Program-made: the position numbers and the translations under genes
In this document: positions 1 through 5,993 of the stretch, piece by piece
How positions within the stretch are numbered: the stretch's first letter is position 1
Layout: the number at the start of each line of letters is the position of its first letter
Assembly: GCA_021731215.1 (NCBI GenBank)
Contig: JAKFXU010000345.1
Location: forward strand, 1 to 13,870
DNA length: 13,870 nucleotides
Direction: 5' to 3'
Source of the DNA: Rhodoferax sp.
GTDB taxonomy: Bacteria; Pseudomonadota; Gammaproteobacteria; Burkholderiales; Burkholderiaceae_C
Notes under the pieces: generated by a model
The model's database searches: none
The model's input: the letters and a program-made list of their open reading frames with translations, nothing else
Told to the model about the DNA's origin: nothing

Positions 1-408
1 GCGCTGCGCGATATCGACCTGGGCCTGGGCCGCTTCGGCTTGCTGCTGCGCCTGGCGCAGGCGCGCCTGGTATTCGGTGGCATCGATGCGGGCCATGATT
101 TGCCCGGCCGTGACCGCATCGCCTTCGCGCACGCTCAAACCCTGCAACTCGCCGGCCACCCGCGCCTTGACGCTGGCCGTGTGCACCGCTTTGAGCACGC
201 CCGAGACGGACAAGCCCTGCGCCAGCTCATGGCGGCTGACCTGCAGCACATCGGCGGCGCCGAGCTCGACCACGGTTTGGCTGGGCTGCGCTGCCAGCGC
301 GGCGACGGCGGCCTGCTGGGCCTTGCGGGCTGACAGGGCGCGCAACACCGCGGCGGCGAGCAACAGGACGACGAGGGCCAAAATGGCCCATTTCAACCAG
401 CGTTTCAT
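1..408 (-). CDS. RND efflux periplasmic adaptor (membrane fusion protein), N-terminal part
   Basis: Partial gene: the first 136 codons are present and the reading frame is open to the left edge. Membrane fusion proteins bridge an inner-membrane RND pump and an outer-membrane channel. A single membrane segment lies at residues 8-25 (no lipobox Cys is seen, so it is anchored by this helix). The first half of a biotinyl-lipoyl domain spans about residues 68-109 (pattern VSGVLKA, then GELQGLSVREGDAVTAGQ), followed by an Ala/Gln-rich stretch from about 110 that begins the coiled-coil hairpin. The ATG at 408-406 overlaps the TGA of the upstream tetR gene (ATGA), and an AAGGA lies 11 nt before it, so the two are probably co-transcribed. 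The RND pump gene is expected beyond the left edge. The general family is clear, but the pumped substrate cannot be told. Confidence 0.88.
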   Translation of the reverse strand, partial: MKRWLKWAILALVVLLLAAAVLRALSARKAQQAAVAALAAQPSQTVVELGAADVLQVSRHELAQGLSVSGVLKAVHTASVKARVAGELQGLSVREGDAVTAGQIMARIDATEYQARLRQAQQQAEAAQAQVDIAQR

Positions 409-1121
409 AGAGGGGGAAGTCCTTGGTCAGTGGCCGGCGACGGTGAGCGCACGTTCAGGCCGTCCAGAATGGTTTGCAATTGTGCCGCCAGGTAGTCTTC
501 GGGCACCAGCGCGCAGGCATCGGTCGCGTGGGTGGCGTCAAGGCAGGCGATTTTGGAATGCATCAGCAATTGCAAGAAAAGCAGGGGCGCCAGCACCGCA
601 TAGACGCCGTATTTCAGGTCCAGCGGCGCGAATTCGCCGCGCTCCACGCCGCGCTGCAGGATGCGCCGGATCAGCCCGTGCGCGGGCGCTATGACTTCAT
701 GCTGGTAAAAAGCGGCCAGTTCGGGAAAGTTGTCAGCCTCGCTCAACATGAGTTTGGTGATGCCGGATGCTTTGGTGCGGCCCAGACGTTCCCACCACAG
801 CGTCACACAGCAGCGCAACATGTCGGCGGTGCTGCCGTCAAAGGCCTCGAATTCTGCGTTCCACTGCGAGAAGCGGCCCGAAATGTTCTCCCGCACCACC
901 GCCTTGAACAACTCTTCCTTGCTGGAAAAATACAGGAACAGCGTGCCCTTTGACACGCCGGCGCGGCGTGCCACTTCTTCGACCCGGGTCGCGGCGAAGC
1001 CTTTCTCGACGAACAGGTCGAGCGCGGCGGCCAGCAGTTCGCCCGGCCGCGCGTCCTTGCGCCGCTCGTGCTTGGGCGTGGCGGCGGACGGGGGCTTGCA
1101 GATCAGCTTGGAAAGCGACAT
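405..1121 (-). CDS. TetR/AcrR-family transcriptional repressor
   Basis: 238 residues. The N-terminal helix-turn-helix lies at about residues 27-75, with the recognition pattern GVSKGTLFLYFSSKEEL typical of TetR proteins. The C-terminal half (about 90-215) is the variable ligand-binding and dimerisation part and resembles regulators found next to AcrAB/MexAB-like pumps. It heads an operon with the downstream membrane fusion protein (4-nt ATGA overlap), so it most likely represses its own efflux operon and is released by a pump substrate. No in-frame ATG, GTG or TTG follows soon after the first codon, so the ATG at 1121 is the probable start even though no Shine-Dalgarno sequence precedes it. 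The space in front is taken by a palindrome and a promoter, which suggests autorepression. The ligand is unknown. Confidence 0.9.
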   Translation of the reverse strand: MSLSKLICKPPSAATPKHERRKDARPGELLAAALDLFVEKGFAATRVEEVARRAGVSKGTLFLYFSSKEELFKAVVRENISGRFSQWNAEFEAFDGSTADMLRCCVTLWWERLGRTKASGITKLMLSEADNFPELAAFYQHEVIAPAHGLIRRILQRGVERGEFAPLDLKYGVYAVLAPLLFLQLLMHSKIACLDATHATDACALVPEDYLAAQLQTILDGLNVRSPSPATDQGLPPL

Positions 1122-1123
1122 AA

Positions 1124-1147
1124 ATTAATGACTAACTGGTTATTAAT
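1124..1147. promoter_or_regulatory. Probable TetR operator (imperfect palindrome)
   Basis: A 24-nt inverted repeat, ATTAATGAC on the left and GTTATTAAT on the right, is centred between 1135 and 1136. By hand count 18 of 24 positions are symmetric. It lies 2 bases upstream of the tetR ATG and covers the predicted -10 box and transcription start of tetR. Position and symmetry fit an autoregulatory TetR-type operator; binding is inferred. Confidence 0.7.
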
Positions 1148-1173
1148 GTAGCTGCGGACCGATGGGCTGTCAA
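1145..1173 (-). promoter_or_regulatory. Sigma70-like promoter of the tetR-efflux operon
   Basis: On the minus strand a perfect TTGACA (1173-1168) is followed after 17 nt by TACATT (1150-1145, 4 of 6 matches to TATAAT). Transcription would start near 1138, leaving a leader of roughly 17 nt without a ribosome binding site. The -10 box lies inside the palindrome at 1124-1147, so a bound repressor would block polymerase. Confidence 0.65.
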
Positions 1174-1296
1174 TCGGTGTGACCGGGGTGGCAGTGCAAA
1201 TTTGAGTAAAGACGCGATCACGGTGCATGTCCTGTGGCTGGCGCGTAAGATGCCTGGGCTTGCCGCGACCCACAGTTTTTACCGGAGACACAGCCC

Positions 1297-1836
1297 ATGT
1301 CAGATTCTTTGCCAACCATCACCCTCGGGGGTGGCTGCTTTTGGTGCACGGAGTCGGTTTACAAGGCGGTCCAGGGGATTGAAGACGTGCAAAGCGGCTA
1401 CTGCAATGGTCACGCGCGCGCGCCCAGTTACGAGCAGGTCTGCAGCGGCAGTACCGGCCACAACGAGGTGGTCAAGCTGGTGTTTGACCCGGCACAAATC
1501 AGTGTGCGCGAGATTCTGGAAATATTCTTCGTCATCCATGACCCGACCACGCTCAACCGGCAGGGCAATGACAGCGGCACGCAGTACCGCAGCGGCATCT
1601 ATTGCTCGACGCCGGGGCAGGAGGCGATTGCCAAAGACCTCATCGGCGAGCTCAATCAGAGCGGCGTCTACAGCCGCCCCATCGTTACCGAAGTGCTGCC
1701 GCTGGCCAACTACTGGCCGGCCGAGGACTACCATCAGAACTTTTTCGAGAAAAATCCGGCCCAGGGCTATTGCGTGGCGGTGGCCGCGCCCAAGGTGGCC
1801 AAGTTTCGCAAGACCTTTGCGCGGCTGGCTAAATAG
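1297..1836 (+). CDS. msrA: Peptide methionine sulfoxide reductase A
   Basis: 179 residues. Reduces the S-epimer of methionine sulfoxide in proteins or free form, using a catalytic Cys and thioredoxin for recycling; cytosolic, as no signal peptide is present. The catalytic motif GCFWCTE is at residues 13-19, with C14 the nucleophile. Downstream family blocks are visible: YEQVCSGSTGHNEVV (45-59), a GTQYRSGIY block, and the C-terminal NYWPAEDYHQNFF. Extra cysteines include C36, in GYCNGH where many homologues have GYAGGH, C49, and one in the C-terminal GYCVAV that is a candidate resolving Cys. GGAG lies 9 nt before the ATG. It stands alone on the plus strand, divergent from tetR and convergent with znuA. 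Family assignment is secure. Confidence 0.97.
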   Translation: MSDSLPTITLGGGCFWCTESVYKAVQGIEDVQSGYCNGHARAPSYEQVCSGSTGHNEVVKLVFDPAQISVREILEIFFVIHDPTTLNRQGNDSGTQYRSGIYCSTPGQEAIAKDLIGELNQSGVYSRPIVTEVLPLANYWPAEDYHQNFFEKNPAQGYCVAVAAPKVAKFRKTFARLAK

Positions 1837-1860
1837 CGTGCCAACAGGGCTTGGCCGCTA
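1834..1860. terminator. Hairpin between convergent msrA and znuA
   Basis: The msrA stop codon begins an inverted repeat: outer arms TAGC (1834-1837) and GCTA (1857-1860), inner arms GCCAA (1840-1844) and TTGGC (1851-1855), with a 6-nt loop. It fills the short gap between two convergent genes and could end transcription in both directions, but no T-run follows on either strand, so it is not a classical intrinsic terminator. Confidence 0.45.
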
Positions 1861-1869
1861 CCCCTGGTA

Positions 1870-2781
1870 CTAGTTGCGCTGCATTCCAGTGACCAGTTGC
1901 GTCACGTTGTGTTGCATCATCTTGAGGTAGCTTGAGCCCGCTTCTGGCGGGCCTGACAGGGCGTCCACATACAGCTTGGGGCCCAGGGTGACGCCGGTGT
2001 CCTGGCCGAGTTGCTTGAGCAGTTTTGGGTTGCTCATGTTTTCAATAAAGACGGCCTTGATTTTGTCGCGCTTGATTTGGCGGATCAGATCGGCCACCTC
2101 TTTGGCGCTGGCCGCGCTGCTGGTCGAGACACCTTGGGCTGCCAGAAACGTCACTTGATAGTGGTCGGCAAAGTAGCCAAAGGCATTGTGCGATGTGATG
2201 ACTTTGCGCTTGTCTTTGGGCAGCAGCGCTATTTGCGCTTTGGTCCAGTCGTCCAGCCTCTGCAGTTCCTTGACATAGGCGTCGCTATTGCTTTTGAAAG
2301 CGGCGGCGCCTGCAGCGTCTAGTTGAGTGAGTGCGGCGGCAATATTGCGCACGTAGACGATGACGTTGACGGGATTTTGCCACGCGTGCGGATCAGTTTC
2401 GGAATGGTGGTGACCTTTCTCAAGAGCCAGGGTACGGGTTGTGACGCCTTGCGAGGCGAGCAGGGTGTTGCCCTTGAATCCGGCCGAGCTGGCCAGTTTT
2501 TTGGCCCAGGGTTCAAAGCCGATGCCATTGAGCACCAAAAGTTTTGACTGCAGCAAGTTTTTGGCATCCGAGGGCTTGGGCTCGAACACATGGGCGTCTT
2601 GGTCCGGCCCCACCAGCGTGGTGACGTTTACGCGGTCCCCACCGACAACGCGCACCAAGTCACCCAGAATGCTGAAACTGGCGGTAACCGGTATTTTGTC
2701 AGCCGCAAAACTGCTGGTTGGGAGCAGGCACTGCGCCGCCAGAACCAGCGGGGCCAATAATTGACGGGACCAGCGTTGCAT
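1870..2781 (-). CDS. znuA: Zinc/manganese-type ABC transporter substrate-binding protein (ZnuA-like)
   Basis: 303 residues; the periplasmic metal-capturing subunit of an ABC importer (cluster A-I, TroA/ZnuA family). Signal peptide at residues 1-26, cut near SSFA-A. Likely metal ligands are H64 (DAHVFEP), H132 (DPHAWQNP), H198 (TSHNAFGYF) and D273 (YVDALS). The three-His plus one-Asp set is the pattern of zinc-binding TroA-like members, whereas Mn members often have Glu at the third site. The His-rich loop of classical ZnuA is reduced to GHHHSETDPH. A CAAAGG precedes the ATG by 7 nt. It is the last gene of the minus-strand operon, 73 nt after znuB. Zinc is favoured by ligands and by the adjacent Zur-like regulator; manganese is not excluded. 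Confidence 0.9.
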   Translation of the reverse strand: MQRWSRQLLAPLVLAAQCLLPTSSFAADKIPVTASFSILGDLVRVVGGDRVNVTTLVGPDQDAHVFEPKPSDAKNLLQSKLLVLNGIGFEPWAKKLASSAGFKGNTLLASQGVTTRTLALEKGHHHSETDPHAWQNPVNVIVYVRNIAAALTQLDAAGAAAFKSNSDAYVKELQRLDDWTKAQIALLPKDKRKVITSHNAFGYFADHYQVTFLAAQGVSTSSAASAKEVADLIRQIKRDKIKAVFIENMSNPKLLKQLGQDTGVTLGPKLYVDALSGPPEAGSSYLKMMQHNVTQLVTGMQRN

Positions 2782-2854
2782 GTCAAAACCTTTGATTAAA
2801 GTGAAAGAAAAGTTGCAAAAGGGGAGGCGTCCGTCGGGAATGGCGGCTCGTCAT

Positions 2855-3769
2855 TCAGGCCACGCGATGCGTTTTGAACCAAACCCGTGGCAGCCATCCG
2901 CCTGGCGCCATCAGCAACGACGTGAAATAGAGCGCCCCCGCGCAGCCGATGATGGTCGGGCCAGAGGGGGTGTCCAGGTGGTACGACAGCAGCAGGCCAG
3001 ACCAGCCAGCCAGCATCGCCTGCAAGCTGGCATTGACCAGTTGTGCGGGCAGGGTGTCGTGCCACAGGCGGGCCGACACGGCCGGCAGCATCATGAGCCC
3101 CACAGCCATCAGCGTGCCCAGGGTTTGAAAACCGGCGACCAGGTTGATCACCACCAGCATCAGAAAACTTTGTTGCCAAACCCAGGTGCCCCAGCCACGC
3201 CGGCTCGCTGCGTTTAAAAAAACCGGGTCAAAACCCTCGAGCACCAGGCCCCGGTACAGTCCTGCCAGTGCCAGCACGCTGACGCTGGCGACCCCGGCCA
3301 CCAGGTACAAACCTTGTGCGTCCACCCCAAGCGCACTGCCAAACAGAATATGCAGCAAATCCAGTTGTGTCCCTTGTCTTGAGATGAGCATGACCCCTAG
3401 CGCCAAGGCGCTCAGGTAAAGGGCGGCCAGACTGGCATCTTCTTTCAGCGCGGTGGAGCGGCTGATGAGCCCGGCCGTGGCGGCCACCAGCAGGCCCGAA
3501 ATCACCCCGCCTGCCGCCATGGCGGTCAGTGACAGGCCAAAAAACATGAACCCGATGGCAACGCCGGGCAGCACCGCATGGCTGAGCGCATCACCCAGCA
3601 GGCTCATGCGCCGCAGCGTCAAGAAAACGCCCAGCGGCGCCGCGCTTAGCGACAGCGCCAATGTGGCCACCAGTGCGCGACGCATGAAGGCAAACTCCGC
3701 AAACGGTGCGATCAGCAGGTTGCAGGCCTCTTGGTATATGCTTGGGAAAATGTTCAAGAACGCGTCCAT
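2855..3769 (-). CDS. znuB: ABC-3 family metal transporter permease (ZnuB-like)
   Basis: 304 residues, very hydrophobic, with about eight or nine membrane segments; the membrane channel subunit that works with ZnuC and ZnuA to move the metal into the cytoplasm. Family signatures visible are GDALSHAVLPGVAIG (about residues 60-74), the EDASLAALYLSALALG region, and LDTPSGPTIIG near the C-terminus. The start is set at the ATG at 3769-3767, because the znuC stop TGA overlaps it by one base (TGATG), giving translational coupling; the frame is open 21 codons further upstream but that segment overlaps the end of znuC and does not look like this family. Slightly longer than E. coli ZnuB owing to an N-terminal extension. 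Confidence 0.92.
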   Translation of the reverse strand: MDAFLNIFPSIYQEACNLLIAPFAEFAFMRRALVATLALSLSAAPLGVFLTLRRMSLLGDALSHAVLPGVAIGFMFFGLSLTAMAAGGVISGLLVAATAGLISRSTALKEDASLAALYLSALALGVMLISRQGTQLDLLHILFGSALGVDAQGLYLVAGVASVSVLALAGLYRGLVLEGFDPVFLNAASRRGWGTWVWQQSFLMLVVINLVAGFQTLGTLMAVGLMMLPAVSARLWHDTLPAQLVNASLQAMLAGWSGLLLSYHLDTPSGPTIIGCAGALYFTSLLMAPGGWLPRVWFKTHRVA

Positions 3770-4521
3770 CACGCCGCCACTTTCCCAGTCAAGCGCTGGT
3801 CGGTGTTGCAGATCTCGGCCGCGTCGTCCCATGCTTCTGCCAAGGTTCTGGCTTGCCGCAGGTGGGGCTCGGTGAGTACCTGCGCGGTATCGCCCCAGGC
3901 CACGACCTCGCGTGCCAGCAGCAGCGTTTGCGGAAAATGCTGGCGCACCTGCAGATCGTCATGCAGCACGGCAATGACGGTGCGTTGTTGTTGGTGCCAT
4001 TGCCTGATCAAGGTCAGCAGGGCTGCGGTGGTTTTGGAGTCGATTGCGTTGAAGGGTTCGTCAAGCAGAATCAGATCGGCGTCTTGCACCAGCACGCGGG
4101 CAAACAAGACCCGCTGAAATTGTCCGCTGGACAGCGAGCCGATGGGCCGGTGTTCAAAGCCCTCCAGCCCCACGCTGTGCAGGGCCGACGTGACGCGCGC
4201 CAGCAACCCGGCATCGACACCGCCCCAGGCGCCCACGGCGGGCCAGCAGCCCAGCAGCACGCAGTCGCGCACATCGATCGGAAAGCTGCGGTCTATCTCC
4301 GCCAATTGCGGCAAGTAGGCCCTGCGCGTGCGCGGTGTGGACACGGCAACCCGTCCGCCGGAGAGGGGCAGCAGTGCCATGATGCTTTTGAGCAGCGTGC
4401 TTTTACCCGAACCGTTGGGCCCCATCACGGCGGTCAGCGAGCCGGGGGCAAATTGGCCATTGACGTGGTGCAGGGCCGGGTGCTGACGGTAACTGACCGT
4501 CAGGTTGTCCAAAGTTACCAT
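3769..4521 (-). CDS. znuC: Metal ABC transporter ATP-binding protein (ZnuC-like)
   Basis: 250 residues; the cytoplasmic ATPase of the metal importer. Walker A GPNGSGKST at 34-42, Q-loop Q72 (AYLPQLAEIDRSFP, a block typical of Zn/Mn importers), signature LSSGQ at 130-134 (Ser instead of the commoner Gly at the third position), Walker B LILLDEP at 150-156 and switch H187. The start at 4521 is chosen because the protein then begins directly with the first beta strand (MVTLDNLTVSY), and because this ATG overlaps the end of a small upstream ORF; a longer frame exists to 4560. Overlaps znuB by one base. No strong ribosome binding site is seen, consistent with coupling to the upstream small ORF. Confidence 0.92.
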   Translation of the reverse strand: MVTLDNLTVSYRQHPALHHVNGQFAPGSLTAVMGPNGSGKSTLLKSIMALLPLSGGRVAVSTPRTRRAYLPQLAEIDRSFPIDVRDCVLLGCWPAVGAWGGVDAGLLARVTSALHSVGLEGFEHRPIGSLSSGQFQRVLFARVLVQDADLILLDEPFNAIDSKTTAALLTLIRQWHQQQRTVIAVLHDDLQVRQHFPQTLLLAREVVAWGDTAQVLTEPHLRQARTLAEAWDDAAEICNTDQRLTGKVAA

Positions 4522-4661
4522 GGGACGGCGTCCAGTTTGGCCCAAGCCACGGCCAGCCACAGCAGCGCTACGGCGGGCAGTACGGCCAACACCCGCAGCC
4601 AGGCGGGCCAGTCCAGCACACTGCGAATGGGTTCAGTGCGTGAATGTTGATGAGTTGTCAT
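4515..4661 (-). CDS. Small single-pass membrane protein, first ORF of the metal-uptake operon
   Basis: 48 residues, starting MTTHQHSRTEPIRSVLDWP and ending AWAKLDAVPW. A short polar N-terminus with two His (H4, H6) is followed by one hydrophobic segment at about residues 20-42, interrupted little by charge. Its TAA (4517-4515) lies just inside znuC: the znuC ATG at 4521 overlaps the last seven bases, a typical coupling arrangement. It fills most of the space between the control region and znuC, and the fitting overlap is the main evidence that it is translated. Ribosome binding site is weak. I do not recognise a named family. It could help assemble or stabilise the ZnuBC complex, or be a leader ORF that couples translation into znuC; both are inference. 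Confidence 0.6.
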   Translation of the reverse strand: MTTHQHSRTEPIRSVLDWPAWLRVLAVLPAVALLWLAVAWAKLDAVPW

Positions 4662-4706
4662 GAAAAACCAAGCTTTACAAAATGCGCAGCTTTAAGACCC
4701 TGCTTC

Positions 4707-4749
4707 GCGGTAATAATGCAACTGAATTGCGGTATAGTTTAATGCAACT
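4707..4749. promoter_or_regulatory. Divergent control region with two related repeats (candidate Zur operators and promoters)
   Basis: Two copies of a bipartite element, GCGGTA followed by TAATGCAACT, occur head to tail: 4707-4723 with 1 nt between the parts, and 4729-4749 with 5 nt. Each has weak internal symmetry (GC..TA / TA..GC), and the second lies in a 21-nt imperfect palindrome TTGC...GCAA (4727-4747). A -10-like TATAGT for the plus-strand operon (4733-4738) lies in the second copy, and a weaker CATTAT for the minus-strand operon (4718-4713) in the first; -35 boxes are poor. The region separates zur from the uptake operon, so repressor binding here would control both. I could not match it with certainty to a published Zur box. 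Confidence 0.5.
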
Positions 4750-4790
4750 TGGTGGCGTTATTTGCAAAGAATGAGACAAAACAAAGCAAC

Positions 4791-5318
4791 ATGGCAACCT
4801 TGATTTCACCCACTGACCTGAGCGTCGATCCGATTGATGCGCTGTTGTCGGCGCACGGGCTGCGCCGCACCAGCGCGGCGCGCCTGGTGCTGGGCTGGTT
4901 GCTGGCTCACCCCGACACCAGTTACACCCACGCCCAGTTGCAGGCGGCGTTGCAGGGCGACAGCACGCCGGCCCACGGCGTGACGCTCGACCGCGTCACC
5001 CTGTACCGCCTGATTGACCGCCTGACCCAGGTCGGCCTGCTGCTGTGCCGGGTGGACGCCAAGCGGGTGCGCCGCTACCAGGCGATGCCGGCCAGCGTGC
5101 ATGCCATGCCGCACTTTGAATGCCAGAGTTGCCACCGCGACCGGCCCTTGGCGGGCACGCTCCAGGTCAATGCCATTGACCTGGAGCGTGCCGCGCAGAC
5201 CGCGCTGGACGCCCTCAAGGCCCTGGGCTACCAGGGCATGAGCATGGACTTCGCGGTGCGCGGTGTGTGCGCGGACTGCGCAACGGGCGTGCTCAATGCA
5301 CCGGATTTGCAAGCATGA
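4791..5318 (+). CDS. zur: Fur-family metalloregulator, probably the zinc regulator Zur
   Basis: 175 residues. Winged-helix DNA-binding domain at about residues 20-98, with the family recognition segment HGVTLDRVTLYRLIDRLTQVGL (62-83, in two parts around V64). The C-terminal dimerisation domain carries two CxxC pairs, C111/C114 (HFECQSCHR) and C160/C163 (VCADCA), the structural zinc site of Fur/Zur proteins. Zur represses zinc-uptake genes when zinc-loaded. The assignment as Zur rather than Fur rests on location: it is divergent from a znuCBA-type operon and upstream of a ZnuD-like receptor. ATG 4791 is preferred over GTG 4752 or TTG 4749, which would add a polar tail overlapping the control region. 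Its stop overlaps the next gene (ATGA). Confidence 0.85.
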   Translation: MATLISPTDLSVDPIDALLSAHGLRRTSAARLVLGWLLAHPDTSYTHAQLQAALQGDSTPAHGVTLDRVTLYRLIDRLTQVGLLLCRVDAKRVRRYQAMPASVHAMPHFECQSCHRDRPLAGTLQVNAIDLERAAQTALDALKALGYQGMSMDFAVRGVCADCATGVLNAPDLQA

Positions 5319-5983
5319 TCCGCACCCGTCAACTGAGCTACCGCTACCCCGGCGGTCCGGCGCTGGTTTTTCCGGACGTGGATGTGCCCCAAGGCACCGT
5401 GCTGCTGCTCAGCGGCCCTTCTGGCTGCGGCAAATCAACTTGGCTGGCGCTGGTCGCCGCGCTGGCTGCGCCAACCTCGGGCGCGCTGACGGTGGCCGAT
5501 CAGCCGCTGGGTACTCTTAAAAATATAGCTGCTGACGCATGGCGGGCCAGGGCTATTGGTTTTTTGCCTCAAAAATTGCACCTGAGCGCGGCGCTCAGCG
5601 TGCAGCAGAATCTGGTGCTGGCGCAATGGGCCAGCGGGCAGCCCGAAGAGCCGGTGCGCATCCACGAGGCCCTGAGTGCGCTGGGGGTGCAAGACCTGGC
5701 CCAACACAAACCGGCGCAACTCTCCGGCGGGCAGGCCCAGCGCGTGGCGCTGGCGCGCGCCGTGCTGATGCAGCCCAGGGTGATCCTGGCCGACGAGCCC
5801 ACTGCCAGTCTGGACGATGAGGCTGCCGCCGACGCCGTGGGTCTGCTGCTGAATACCGCACTAGCCCAGGGTGCCACGCTGGTCATCGCCAGCCACGACG
5901 CCCGTGTGGCGGCGCTGATTCCGTCTGACGCTGGTGGCCGAATCGGCTTCCAGCCCCTGCAGTTAAAGCGTTGCCAGCGATGA
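5315..5983 (+). CDS. LolD/MacB-type ABC transporter ATP-binding protein
   Basis: 222 residues; cytoplasmic ATPase of an ABC system of the LolD/MacB/FtsE class, which usually does not import solutes but moves or releases envelope substrates. Walker A GPSGCGKST at 34-42, Q-loop Q86 (IGFLPQ), signature LSGGQ at 136-140, Walker B VILADEP at 156-162, D-loop SLD, and switch H194. The ATG at 5315 overlaps the zur stop by 4 nt (ATGA); no clear Shine-Dalgarno is present, consistent with translational coupling. The permease gene follows after 10 nt. Residues about 67-88 are encoded by an A/T-rich hairpin-like stretch (5519-5565) unlike the rest of the gene, yet the frame and conserved residues are intact. 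Substrate unknown. Confidence 0.9.
   Translation: MIRTRQLSYRYPGGPALVFPDVDVPQGTVLLLSGPSGCGKSTWLALVAALAAPTSGALTVADQPLGTLKNIAADAWRARAIGFLPQKLHLSAALSVQQNLVLAQWASGQPEEPVRIHEALSALGVQDLAQHKPAQLSGGQAQRVALARAVLMQPRVILADEPTASLDDEAAADAVGLLLNTALAQGATLVIASHDARVAALIPSDAGGRIGFQPLQLKRCQR
5519..5565. repeat. Intragenic hairpin repeat-like element in the ABC ATPase gene
   Basis: An A/T-rich island in a GC-rich gene, with arms AAAAATATAGC (5519-5529) and GCTATTGGTTTTTT (5552-5565) and the sequence ATAGCTGCTGACGC in the left arm. The layout resembles a dispersed element I remember from Comamonadaceae genomes (ATAGCTGCT... ...GGGCTA... T-run). It is in frame and translated. Identity as a repeat is from memory and needs a genome comparison. 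Confidence 0.4.
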
Positions 5984-5993
5984 AAAAAGCAGC

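Noticed and set aside
77..694. Plus-strand open frame over the efflux adaptor and tetR
   Set aside because: Low-complexity Arg/Ala translation opposite two recognised genes.
1202..1873. Plus-strand open frame overlapping msrA in another frame
   Set aside because: The msrA frame carries the catalytic GCFWC motif and a ribosome site; the other is an Arg/Ser-rich shadow.
3770..3832. N-terminal extension of the ZnuB-like permease
   Set aside because: It overlaps the znuC end in another frame, and the TGATG junction at 3767-3771 gives a coupled start.
3706..4650. Long 314-codon plus-strand open frame opposite znuC and znuB
   Set aside because: Antisense shadow; both opposing genes have full ABC motifs, and the frame is rich in Gln/Gly/His without domain pattern.
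4749..4790. Earlier TTG/GTG starts for the Fur-family gene
   Set aside because: They would add a non-family tail and place the start inside the control repeats; ATG 4791 gives the normal length.
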